The position numbers and the translations under genes were made by a program. The notes below the pieces were generated by a model. That model searched no databases. It was given only the letters and a program-made list of their open reading frames with translations, and was not told the DNA's origin. DNA of 44,373 nt. It comes from Ferrovibrio sp. (GTDB lineage Bacteria > Pseudomonadota > Alphaproteobacteria > Ferrovibrionales > Ferrovibrionaceae). This document shows, piece by piece, positions 1 to 5,774 of the stretch. Every line of letters begins with the position of its first letter. Position 1 is the first letter of the stretch. The stretch is from the NCBI RefSeq assembly GCF_002796975.1, contig NZ_PEKV01000009.1, forward strand, positions 15,356-59,728. Direction: 5' to 3'.

Positions 1-39
1 TGTCTATTCTCTGTCGCGTTTTGATGGAGGAGTAGAGCC

Positions 40-267
40 ATGCAGAACCAAAATGATGCGGCTGTCCGGACACCCGTTCTGGACCGGGAGACCTGGATGT
101 CAGCCGGCAAACTGATTCAGGTCTATGGTCCGCAGGCCCTGACCAGGGCGGCGCGGGAAGTCGAATATTGCTCGAACCACGGCGATGCGGCGGCCGAGAC
201 CGCATGGAAGCGCGTGACCTCCGCCATTGTACTGCTCACCTCAACCGAGGGGCAGTTGCCGAACTGA
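40..267 (+). CDS. small hypothetical protein (75 aa)
   Basis: I do not recognise this protein. It starts at an ATG preceded by a good Shine-Dalgarno sequence (GGAGGAG at about 26-32). It has no signal peptide or membrane segment and reads as a compact helical soluble protein, with a central part rich in Ala, Arg and Glu and a Cys near residue 44. The next gene is convergent and the two stop codons are only a few bases apart. A real gene is likely because of the ribosome-binding site and start spacing. No function can be inferred from sequence or neighbours. Confidence 0.6.
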   Translation: MQNQNDAAVRTPVLDRETWMSAGKLIQVYGPQALTRAAREVEYCSNHGDAAAETAWKRVTSAIVLLTSTEGQLPN

Positions 268-268
268 A

Positions 269-283
269 ATCCGCCTAGCGGAT
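269..283. terminator. short hairpin between convergent gene ends
   Basis: ATCCGC (269-274) and GCGGAT (278-283) form a perfect 6-bp stem around CTA. It spans the ends of two convergent genes (stops at 265-267 and 275-277), where a shared terminator would be expected. There is no T tract on either side, so intrinsic termination is uncertain. Confidence 0.3.
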
Positions 284-532
284 GGCGAGGAGAAAGACCG
301 CGCCCACCACAGCGGCAACGATCAGCAGCAGCGGCGTATGCCAGCGTCCGGATTGCGCCTTTGCATGATCGGGAGACCATGCTTCCTCGACATTGCGGTT
401 GGCCGGCGTGAAGGTCTGCGCCGACTGGACTGCGGCTTCTTCATCGGGTCCCAGGTCGGGACCGGGAGTCGGTGGATACGGCATCTTGTCAGCCGGTCCA
501 CCGGGAAAGTTTGCAGTTTTCGAATTGTCCAT
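275..532 (-). CDS. small hypothetical protein with C-terminal membrane anchor (85 aa)
   Basis: I chose the start at 532 because the minus strand carries GGAGG about 8 nt upstream of that ATG; the same frame is open further upstream without such a signal. Residues 1-65 are hydrophilic, rich in Pro, Asp and Glu. Residues from about 67 to the end form one hydrophobic helix (TPLLLIVAAVVGAVFLLAIR), so the protein looks tail-anchored in the inner membrane with most of its mass on one side. The family is not recognised. It is divergent from the ArsR-type regulator at 700, so the two share the 533-699 intergenic region and its palindromes. Confidence 0.6.
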   Translation of the reverse strand: MDNSKTANFPGGPADKMPYPPTPGPDLGPDEEAAVQSAQTFTPANRNVEEAWSPDHAKAQSGRWHTPLLLIVAAVVGAVFLLAIR

Positions 533-621
533 GATGTCAGCCTCCGGGATACACCTGGAGTTAATTTCCTTCTGCTCGGGCAGTTCCCGCACACCACGGA
601 ATCGCCACAGCCAAGGACGAT

Positions 622-646
622 AATTTGTCAGACAACCTGACAAATT
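622..646. promoter_or_regulatory. perfect 9-bp-arm palindrome, candidate operator
   Basis: AATTTGTCA (622-630), 7 bp, then TGACAAATT (638-646). A second, overlapping inverted repeat is CAACCTG (633-639), 10 bp, CAGGTTG (650-656). Both lie in the divergent region between the 85-aa protein gene and the ArsR regulator. The symmetry suits a dimeric repressor. The protein that binds is unknown. Confidence 0.5.
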
Positions 647-653
647 CGGCAGG

Positions 654-711
654 TTGACTTTCATATTTTAAACATTTAAACATTTAAACAGATATTGAAA
701 TGTTTGATATG
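654..711 (+). promoter_or_regulatory. arsR promoter with triple TTTAAACA repeat and inverted operator
   Basis: A plausible sigma-70 promoter is TTGACT (654-659), 17 bp, TAAACA (677-682). Three perfect tandem copies of TTTAAACA occupy 667-690. AAACATTT (678-685) and AAATGTTT (698-705) form an inverted repeat with a 12-bp spacer whose right arm contains the arsR start codon. AT-rich inverted repeats over the promoter and start are typical for autoregulated SmtB/ArsR repressors, so autoregulation is a reasonable inference. The 5' leader would be very short, which fits the lack of an obvious Shine-Dalgarno sequence. Confidence 0.5.
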
Positions 712-1047
712 AGCCACCTCAACAGCAGCCATATCCACCAGCTCGCCGACATGTTCCGGCTGCTGGGCGATCCCTCGCGTCTGCGCCTGGTCATCGCCCT
801 GTGCGGCGGCGCGCTGCCGGCAACGGCTGCGGCCGAGGCGGCCGGCCTGTCGCCGCAGCTGGCCAGCCATCATCTGCGCCTGCTCAAGGCGGCGCGTCTG
901 GTGCGCGGCATCCGGCGCGGGCGGCAGATCTATTACGACGTCGCCGACGACCATGTGCGCCACATGCTGGCCGATATGGCCGAGCATGTTGCCGAGCCGC
1001 ATCGGGAAGACATCGCACTCGACGATCATCTCGAACCCACCGCCTGA
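700..1047 (+). CDS. ArsR/SmtB-family metal-sensing repressor (115 aa)
   Basis: A winged-helix repressor of usual ArsR length; the recognition helix lies near residues 50-68 (LSPQLASHHLRLLKAARLV). The arsenic-type CxC site of helix 3 is absent. The C-terminal helix carries D83-x-H85, then H96 and E99, the same spacing as the alpha-5 zinc site of SmtB (Asp-x-His-x10-His-x2-Glu). This predicts sensing of Zn(II), or possibly Co(II), across the dimer interface. It is followed 14 nt later by a CDF transporter, so it probably represses an efflux operon that metal induces. The start could also be the Met at 709; neither has a clear Shine-Dalgarno sequence. Metal identity is inferred. Confidence 0.88.
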   Translation: MFDMSHLNSSHIHQLADMFRLLGDPSRLRLVIALCGGALPATAAAEAAGLSPQLASHHLRLLKAARLVRGIRRGRQIYYDVADDHVRHMLADMAEHVAEPHREDIALDDHLEPTA

Positions 1048-1061
1048 AGGACCGGATCGCC

Positions 1062-1745
1062 ATGGGCGCTTCCTGCTGCACACCCTCGCATAACCACAGT
1101 CATGATCACGGTCATGGCGGCCACGATCACGGTCATGACCACGGCAATGCCGCGCGCCTCGCGCTGTGGATTGCGCTGATCCTGAATGCGGGCATGTTCG
1201 TCGTCGAGCTGGGCGCCGGCCTGACCGCGGGCTCGACTTCGCTGCTGGCCGACTCTGCCGATTTCCTGGGCGATGCCGCGAATTACGGCCTGGCGCTGGC
1301 GGTGCTGTCGATGGCGCTGGTCTGGCGTGCCCGCGTCGCGCTGCTGAAGGGCATCACCATGGGCCTGTTCGGCCTCTGGGTCGCCGGCATGACGATCAGC
1401 CACGCAATCGCCGGCACCGTGCCTGAGCCGGCAACGATGGGCATCATCGGCTTCGCTGCGCTGGCGGTGAATGTGCTGGTCACGGCGATCCTGTATCGTT
1501 TCCGCACCGGCGACAGCAACATGCGCGCGGTCTGGATCTGCAGCCGCAACGATGCGCTCGGCAATCTCGCCGTGATGGCGGCCGCCACCGGCGTCTTTGC
1601 CACCGGCACGGCCTGGCCCGATCTCGCCGTCGCCGCCTTCATGGCGATCCTCGCGCTCTGGGGCTCGGTGCAGGTGATGCGGCAGGCCAGCGCCGAACTG
1701 CGGCAGGAGCGGGCGGCGGCTACGGTGCAGGGCGCCGCTGATTAA
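1062..1745 (+). CDS. CDF-family cation transporter with His-rich N-terminus (227 aa)
   Basis: I start this at the ATG at 1062, just after arsR; the open frame upstream is a shadow of arsR. Residues 1-29 include CC and about nine His with Asp/Gly, a likely metal-binding tail. Six membrane helices follow to about residue 207, then a short tail, so the usual cytoplasmic C-terminal CDF domain is missing. The transport site is unusual: helix 2 has D67xxxD71 where most CDF zinc transporters have HxxxD, and helix 5 has D164xxxN168 where HxxxD is expected. The protein resembles short CDF-like proteins annotated as cation transporters. Metal efflux is inferred from the family and the adjacent SmtB-like regulator. 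Confidence 0.8.
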   Translation: MGASCCTPSHNHSHDHGHGGHDHGHDHGNAARLALWIALILNAGMFVVELGAGLTAGSTSLLADSADFLGDAANYGLALAVLSMALVWRARVALLKGITMGLFGLWVAGMTISHAIAGTVPEPATMGIIGFAALAVNVLVTAILYRFRTGDSNMRAVWICSRNDALGNLAVMAAATGVFATGTAWPDLAVAAFMAILALWGSVQVMRQASAELRQERAAATVQGAAD

Positions 1746-1773
1746 CGGCATAAAATTTACATAAAACCCGGTC

Positions 1774-1801
1774 TTGAAATTGCCGTAATTCGCAGTACAT
1801 T
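1774..1801 (+). promoter_or_regulatory. putative promoter of the TerC gene
   Basis: TTGAAA (1774-1779), 16-bp spacer, TACATT (1796-1801). This predicts transcription from about 1808, right at the start of the structured leader. The agreement of promoter and leader start supports both, but neither has been tested. Confidence 0.45.
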
Positions 1802-1807
1802 CCCTCC

Positions 1808-1890
1808 CACGTCCGGGCCCCTCTGGCTGGCAATACGGGATGACAGTGATGTCGGACGGCTAACGCCATTATCCCGTTCGGACTCGCATC
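1808..1890 (+). promoter_or_regulatory. structured 5' leader of the TerC gene, candidate cis-regulatory RNA
   Basis: The roughly 83-nt leader can fold into a nested, branched structure. GTCCG (1811-1815) pairs with CGGAC (1879-1883). ACGGGAT (1835-1841) pairs with ATCCCGT (1871-1877). Inside that stem lie GACA/TGTC (1842-1845/1850-1853) and GGC/GCC (1858-1860/1865-1867), making a three-way junction. A rival helix, CGTCCG (1810-1815) with CGGACG (1853-1858), would break both inner arms. The closing helix ends 7 nt before the AUG and no normal Shine-Dalgarno sequence is visible. Many terC/alx-type genes follow the yybP-ykoY manganese riboswitch, but I do not find its conserved loop sequences here. 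This could be a divergent version or a different element. Confidence 0.45.
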
Positions 1891-2697
1891 ATGGATTTCT
1901 CCATCGATCTCTCTGTATTCATGTCTGTTTCCGGCCTCATTGCGCTGGTCGGACTTATTGCGCTCGAACTCGTTCTTGCGGTCGACAATCTGATCTTCAT
2001 CACCATCGTCACCGGCCGCCTGCCGATCGAGCAGCAGCCGATGGCCCGTCGCCTCGGCCTGATCGGCGCCGTCGTCACCCGTATCATGCTGCTGCTCTCG
2101 GCGGCCTGGCTGATCACCCTGACGCAGCCGTGGTTCACCGTTTTCGACCTGGAAATCTCCGGCCGCGATCTCGTGCTGATCGTCGGCGGCCTGTTCCTGA
2201 TCTGGAAGGCCACGACTGAAATCCACGAACGCGTCACCCCGCACGCCGAAGAAGCGGGCCATGACGCGGAAACCGGCAAGCCGGTGCAGAAGAAGTATCC
2301 GGCCTTCTGGCCCACCATCGGCCAGATCGCCATCCTCGACGTGGTCTTCTCGCTCGACAGCGTGATCACCGCCATCGGCCTGTCGCGCGACATCGAGATC
2401 ATGGTCGTGGCCGTGATCCTGTCGGTTGTCATCATGGTCGCGCTGGCCGAACCGCTGGCGCGCTTCGTGAACAACAACCCGAACATCGTCATGCTGGCGC
2501 TGTCGTTCCTCGTCATGATCGGTATGGCACTGGTGGCCGAAGGTTTCGATGTCGCGATCCCGAAGATGCTGATTTATGGCGCGATGGGTTTCTCGGTGGC
2601 TGTCGAAGCCCTCAACATGGCGGCGCGGCGTGCGCAGAAGCGTAGTGCGCTGAGCGATATCCGCGACCGTAAAAAGCCGGAACCGTCGGAGGACTAA
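1891..2697 (+). CDS. TerC-family integral membrane protein (268 aa)
   Basis: A TerC/Alx-type polytopic membrane protein with about seven hydrophobic segments. The family's acidic motifs in membrane helices are present: ELVLAVDNLIF with D32, and LDVVFSLDSVITA with D150 and D156. A charged cytoplasmic loop lies near residues 107-140 and a basic tail from about 240. Relatives (Alx, YceF/YkoY type) are linked to manganese efflux and metal loading of exported proteins; the older link is to tellurite resistance. Manganese transport here is inference. It stands alone between its leader and two downstream hairpins, so it is probably monocistronic. Confidence 0.88.
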   Translation: MDFSIDLSVFMSVSGLIALVGLIALELVLAVDNLIFITIVTGRLPIEQQPMARRLGLIGAVVTRIMLLLSAAWLITLTQPWFTVFDLEISGRDLVLIVGGLFLIWKATTEIHERVTPHAEEAGHDAETGKPVQKKYPAFWPTIGQIAILDVVFSLDSVITAIGLSRDIEIMVVAVILSVVIMVALAEPLARFVNNNPNIVMLALSFLVMIGMALVAEGFDVAIPKMLIYGAMGFSVAVEALNMAARRAQKRSALSDIRDRKKPEPSED

Positions 2698-2705
2698 GCT
2701 TGAGT

Positions 2706-2741
2706 GCGGCACTGGCTGGGTCATTTCCCGGCCAGTGCCGC
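2706..2741 (+). terminator. strong hairpin after the TerC gene
   Basis: GCGGCACTGGC (2706-2716) pairs perfectly with GCCAGTGCCGC (2731-2741), an 11-bp stem with a 14-nt loop starting 8 nt after the TerC stop codon. Only ATTTC follows, so it may serve as an mRNA 3' end or weak terminator rather than a classic intrinsic one. Confidence 0.55.
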
Positions 2742-2767
2742 CATTTCGCCGCATTCGAAAGTCAGGG

Positions 2768-2795
2768 TGGCCTCTGTTACCGGAGGCCATTTTTT
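2768..2795 (+). terminator. intrinsic terminator that contains the next gene's ribosome-binding site
   Basis: TGGCCTC (2768-2774) pairs with GAGGCCA (2783-2789), followed directly by six Ts (2790-2795). This is a textbook intrinsic terminator. The ATG of the next small gene starts at 2796, right after the T tract, and that gene's GGAGG lies inside the 3' arm of the stem. Confidence 0.7.
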
Positions 2796-2996
2796 ATGTC
2801 TGCAACTGACCGGATTCCCGCCCGGTACAGCATCGCGCGCGATCTTGCGCGAACTGCCCTGGGCCTGCTGACCCGCGATGGGCTCGGTGCGCTGGCCGGC
2901 CATTTTGTCGGGATCGCCAGCATGGCGCTATTCGTTATACTCGGAATCGGCCTGATCCGTGCCGGCACCGACTTCACCGACTGGCTGCTCTGGTAA
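2796..2996 (+). CDS. small membrane protein upstream of a lipid kinase (66 aa)
   Basis: Not a recognised family. I start it at the ATG at 2796, which has GGAGG (2782-2786) at a usable distance; the frame is open upstream but crosses two hairpins. Residues 1-35 are basic and helical (SIARDLARTALGLLTRDG). Residues from about 38 to 55 form one membrane helix (HFVGIASMALFVILGIGLI), and the end is DWLLW. It stops 4 nt before the lipid kinase start, so the pair is probably translationally coupled, and the peptide may act at the membrane with the kinase. That partnership is inference from spacing. It could be a shadow if the terminator blocks all transcription here. Confidence 0.55.
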   Translation: MSATDRIPARYSIARDLARTALGLLTRDGLGALAGHFVGIASMALFVILGIGLIRAGTDFTDWLLW

Positions 2997-3000
2997 CCCA

Positions 3001-3909
3001 ATGACGACCGCCGTTGTGATCAATGCTGCTTCCGGCACGGCGCGCCAGTATGGCGCCGCCGCCCTGCAGGATGTGATCCGCAGCGCTGCCGTTGCTGCCG
3101 GCCGCAGCGACGTGCAGGTGCGCGTGGTGCCGCCGAAGCAGCTGCCGTCTGCGCTGATTGCGGCGGCGGAGAGCAGCGACGAGATCTGGGTTGGCGGCGG
3201 CGATGGCACGCTGCGCTCGGCCGCCGAACTGGTCATGCGGCGCGATGGCGTGCTTGGCGTGCTGCCACTCGGCACCATGAACCTGCTGGCACGCGATCTG
3301 AACATTCCGCTGGAAATCGAGCAGGCCGTTGCCGCGCTGGCCGGCGCGACCATCGAGTCGATCGATGTCGGGCGCGTCAATCGCGGCATCTTTCTCAACA
3401 AGTCGGCCCTTGGCCTGTATCCCGAAATGATCGTGGATCGCGAACGGCGCCGCCGGCTGTTCGGCCTGGCGAAATGGCCGGCCATGCTGAGATCGGCCTG
3501 GCGGGCGGTGCGCCGTCACCGCCTGATGGAAATCACCATCGAGCATCGCGGCCAGCGCCGCGAAGTTGTCTCGCCGGCCGTGGTCGTCGCCGTGGGGGCT
3601 TACGAATTCCGTGCCGCGCAGCTGTTCACCCGTTCCGACCTGCAAAGCGGCGAACTGACGGTCTATGTCAGCCATGAGAAAAGCTGGCTCGGCTCGGCCG
3701 GCCAGCTCGCCAAGCTGTTCCTCGGCACGCTCGACAGCGACCCGTCGCTCGAAGTGATCAAGGCGCACAGCCTGAAGATCGACTTCAACCGCTCCAAGCC
3801 AGTGGCGAGCGACGGCGAGGTGGAGATGCTGCCCGGCCCAATCCGCTATGCCGTGGCACCGAAAGCGCTGAAGGTGCGGATGCCGGCGGAGGCGGATGTC
3901 ACCTCCTAA
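3001..3909 (+). CDS. diacylglycerol kinase-like lipid kinase (302 aa)
   Basis: A soluble or peripheral member of the diacylglycerol/sphingosine kinase catalytic family (YegS/DagK type), which transfers phosphate from a nucleotide to a lipid alcohol. The nucleotide-binding GGGDGT is at residues 65-70, and the family motif PLGTMNLLARD is at 89-99. The C-terminal beta domain has the usual SDGE (near residue 273). Length is normal for the family. The ATG at 3001 lies just after the small membrane protein gene. The lipid substrate cannot be told from sequence. The gene ends in a hairpin shared with the convergent acyl-CoA dehydrogenase gene. Confidence 0.85.
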   Translation: MTTAVVINAASGTARQYGAAALQDVIRSAAVAAGRSDVQVRVVPPKQLPSALIAAAESSDEIWVGGGDGTLRSAAELVMRRDGVLGVLPLGTMNLLARDLNIPLEIEQAVAALAGATIESIDVGRVNRGIFLNKSALGLYPEMIVDRERRRRLFGLAKWPAMLRSAWRAVRRHRLMEITIEHRGQRREVVSPAVVVAVGAYEFRAAQLFTRSDLQSGELTVYVSHEKSWLGSAGQLAKLFLGTLDSDPSLEVIKAHSLKIDFNRSKPVASDGEVEMLPGPIRYAVAPKALKVRMPAEADVTS

Positions 3910-3925
3910 ACCTCATCATTGTCAG

Positions 3926-3955
3926 GCCCGGGCTTGACCCGGGCATCCCATTTTT
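3926..3955. terminator. GGGCTTGACCC hairpin between convergent genes
   Basis: GCCCGGG (3926-3932), CTTGA, CCCGGGC (3938-3944), then ATCCCATTTTT on the plus strand. It lies between the converging lipid kinase and acyl-CoA dehydrogenase genes and looks like a terminator for the former. The same core (GGGCTTGACCC) recurs at 5679-5766, so this is a dispersed intergenic repeat of a type common in alphaproteobacteria. Confidence 0.65.
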
Positions 3956-5586
3956 CACCCCGGCAAAGCCCGATCCGCGATCGCGCGCGTATCCACGCCC
4001 TTCGGCAGCGTGCCGAAAGCATGGCCCCAGTCGCCGCCGAGGCGCGAGGCGCAGAAGGCATCGGCCACTGCAGGGGTGGAATGGCGCAGGAGAAGTGCGC
4101 CCTGGAGCGTCGCCATCATCTTTTCCACCACGCGTCGCGCGCGATGCTCGATCTCCGTCAGATCGGCGAATTCGACCTTCAGGTCGTTGATGGCAGCATC
4201 CAGCCGCTTGTCGCTGCCGCGTGCCGGCATCAGTTCGGCGAAATAGGCGTCCAGTCCGTCCTGGCCCTTCTGTAGGGCGCGCAGCACGTCGAGGCACATC
4301 ACATTGCCCGAACCTTCCCAGATCGAGTTGAGCGGGATTTCCTTGTACAGCATGCCGAGCGGACCTTCGTCGACATAGCCATTGCCGCCATGCACCTCCA
4401 TGGCTTCTACCACGGCGTTGGGCGAGCGTTTGCAGATCCAGTATTTCACCGCCGGTGTGCAGAGGCGGCGGAAGGCGGCCTCGGCCGGATCTTCCTCGGC
4501 ACGATCGAAGGCGCGGGCCAGCCGCAGAGCCAGCATGGTGGCAGCTTCGGACTCGATGGCGAGGTCCGCCACCACATTGGTCATCAGCGGCTGATCGATC
4601 AGGTGGCGCTGGAAGGCGCGGCGATGCGCGACATGGTGCAGGGCCTGCGCGACAGCGCCACGCAGGAGTCCGGTCGAGCCAAGGGCGCAGTCGAGCCGGG
4701 TATAGGTGCCCATCTCGATAATGGTCGGCACACCGCGGCCTTCCTCGCCGAGCAGCCAGCCATGCGCGTTGTGGAATTCAACTTCGGAGGAGGCGTTCGA
4801 CTTGTTGCCGACCTTGTCCTTCAGGCGCTGGATCTGCACCGGGTTCTTGCTGCCATCGGGCAGCCAGCGCGGCACGAAGAAGCAGCTCAGGCCGTTCGGC
4901 GACTGCGCCAGCACCAGATGCGCGTCATTCTGCGGGCAGGAGAAGAACCACTTATGCCCGGTGATGATATATTCACCGGCGTTTCCGCTTGGCGTGGCGA
5001 CAGTGGTGTTGCTGCGCACATCCGAGCCGCCCTGCTTCTCGGTCATGCCCATCCCGATCAGCGCGCCGGTCTTCTGCGTCACCGGTTTATTGCTGCCGTC
5101 ATACTGGCGCGAATAGATTTTCGGCAGCCAGGTTTCGCTCAGATGCCGGTCTTTCCTGATTGCCGGCACGCTGCCGTAGGTCATCGTGGTGGGGCACTGG
5201 CTGCCCGGTTCGATCTGCGCATGCATGATGTATGCGGCGGCACGGGCCACATGCGCGCCGGGCTTGGGCTCGGCCCAGGGTGCGGAATGCAGGCCCTCGC
5301 CGATGATCAGCGACATAATGCTGTGCCAGGCGGGATGGAATTCCACCTCGTCGCGGCGGTGGCCGAAACGGTCGAACAGCTTCAGCTGCGGCGGATGCTT
5401 ATGCGCCAGCCGGCCATTCTCGATAGTTTCGGCATCGCCCAGCCGGCTGCCATAGACGGTGAGGCGATCCTTCGCCCAGCCGGCGCCATTCACCTCGGCT
5501 GCCTGCATCAGCGCCTTGTCGGTGGTGAACAGGTTGTAGTCCTCCAGCGCCGGCGGCTGGTTGAGAACCTCGAAAACGTCCGTCAT
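3955..5586 (-). CDS. aidB: AidB-like acyl-CoA dehydrogenase (543 aa)
   Basis: A FAD-dependent acyl-CoA dehydrogenase of the AidB subfamily; E. coli AidB is about the same length. From recall of the E. coli sequence, the matches are extensive, for example NQP near residue 10, EFHPAWH near 82-88, the flavin/substrate loop MTEKQGGSDVRSNTT at 181-195, GHKWFFS, and NSIWEGSGN near 425. AidB is part of the adaptive response to alkylation damage in E. coli and binds DNA through a C-terminal domain; alphaproteobacterial members are often annotated as isovaleryl-CoA dehydrogenases. The start at 5586 has AGGGAGA upstream on the minus strand. No ada or alkB gene is nearby, so a DNA-repair role is not supported by context. 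Confidence 0.85.
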   Translation of the reverse strand: MTDVFEVLNQPPALEDYNLFTTDKALMQAAEVNGAGWAKDRLTVYGSRLGDAETIENGRLAHKHPPQLKLFDRFGHRRDEVEFHPAWHSIMSLIIGEGLHSAPWAEPKPGAHVARAAAYIMHAQIEPGSQCPTTMTYGSVPAIRKDRHLSETWLPKIYSRQYDGSNKPVTQKTGALIGMGMTEKQGGSDVRSNTTVATPSGNAGEYIITGHKWFFSCPQNDAHLVLAQSPNGLSCFFVPRWLPDGSKNPVQIQRLKDKVGNKSNASSEVEFHNAHGWLLGEEGRGVPTIIEMGTYTRLDCALGSTGLLRGAVAQALHHVAHRRAFQRHLIDQPLMTNVVADLAIESEAATMLALRLARAFDRAEEDPAEAAFRRLCTPAVKYWICKRSPNAVVEAMEVHGGNGYVDEGPLGMLYKEIPLNSIWEGSGNVMCLDVLRALQKGQDGLDAYFAELMPARGSDKRLDAAINDLKVEFADLTEIEHRARRVVEKMMATLQGALLLRHSTPAVADAFCASRLGGDWGHAFGTLPKGVDTRAIADRALPG

Positions 5587-5678
5587 GGCATGTCTCCCTG
5601 AGGCGGGAGAGTCTAGCAGCCTGTAGGCGCTTGGAAAGACTGCCGTTAGGGCAGGTTGGGCCAAGCAGCCATATTGTT

Positions 5679-5766
5679 GCCCACGGGCTTGACCCGTGGG
5701 CCCCATTTTTTGTCACCCGGTGGAATGTGTCCGAAATAATGGGATGCGCGGGTCAAGTCCGCGCAT
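5679..5766. repeat. two head-to-head copies of the GGGTCAAG intergenic hairpin
   Basis: Copy 1: GCCCACGGG (5679-5687), CTTGA, CCCGTGGGC (5693-5701), followed by CCCATTTTTT. Copy 2, opposite orientation: ATGCGCGG (5744-5751), GTCAAGT, CCGCGCAT (5759-5766). The pair fills the gap between aidB and the outer-membrane protein gene and matches the core of the element at 3926. The loops are conserved while the stems differ by compensating bases. Copy 2 sits 8 bp from the end of the 5775-6860 gene and may terminate it. Confidence 0.65.
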
Positions 5767-5774
5767 GACAAAAC

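Noticed and set aside
1801..1890. canonical yybP-ykoY manganese riboswitch
   Set aside because: The expected conserved loop sequences (GGGGAGUA and GAGACC types) are not visible, so I list it only as an unclassified structured leader.
1720..2790. 356-codon minus-strand frame across the TerC gene
   Set aside because: Composition is dominated by Asp, His, Arg and Gln, typical of an antisense shadow in GC-rich DNA; the plus strand carries a clear membrane protein.
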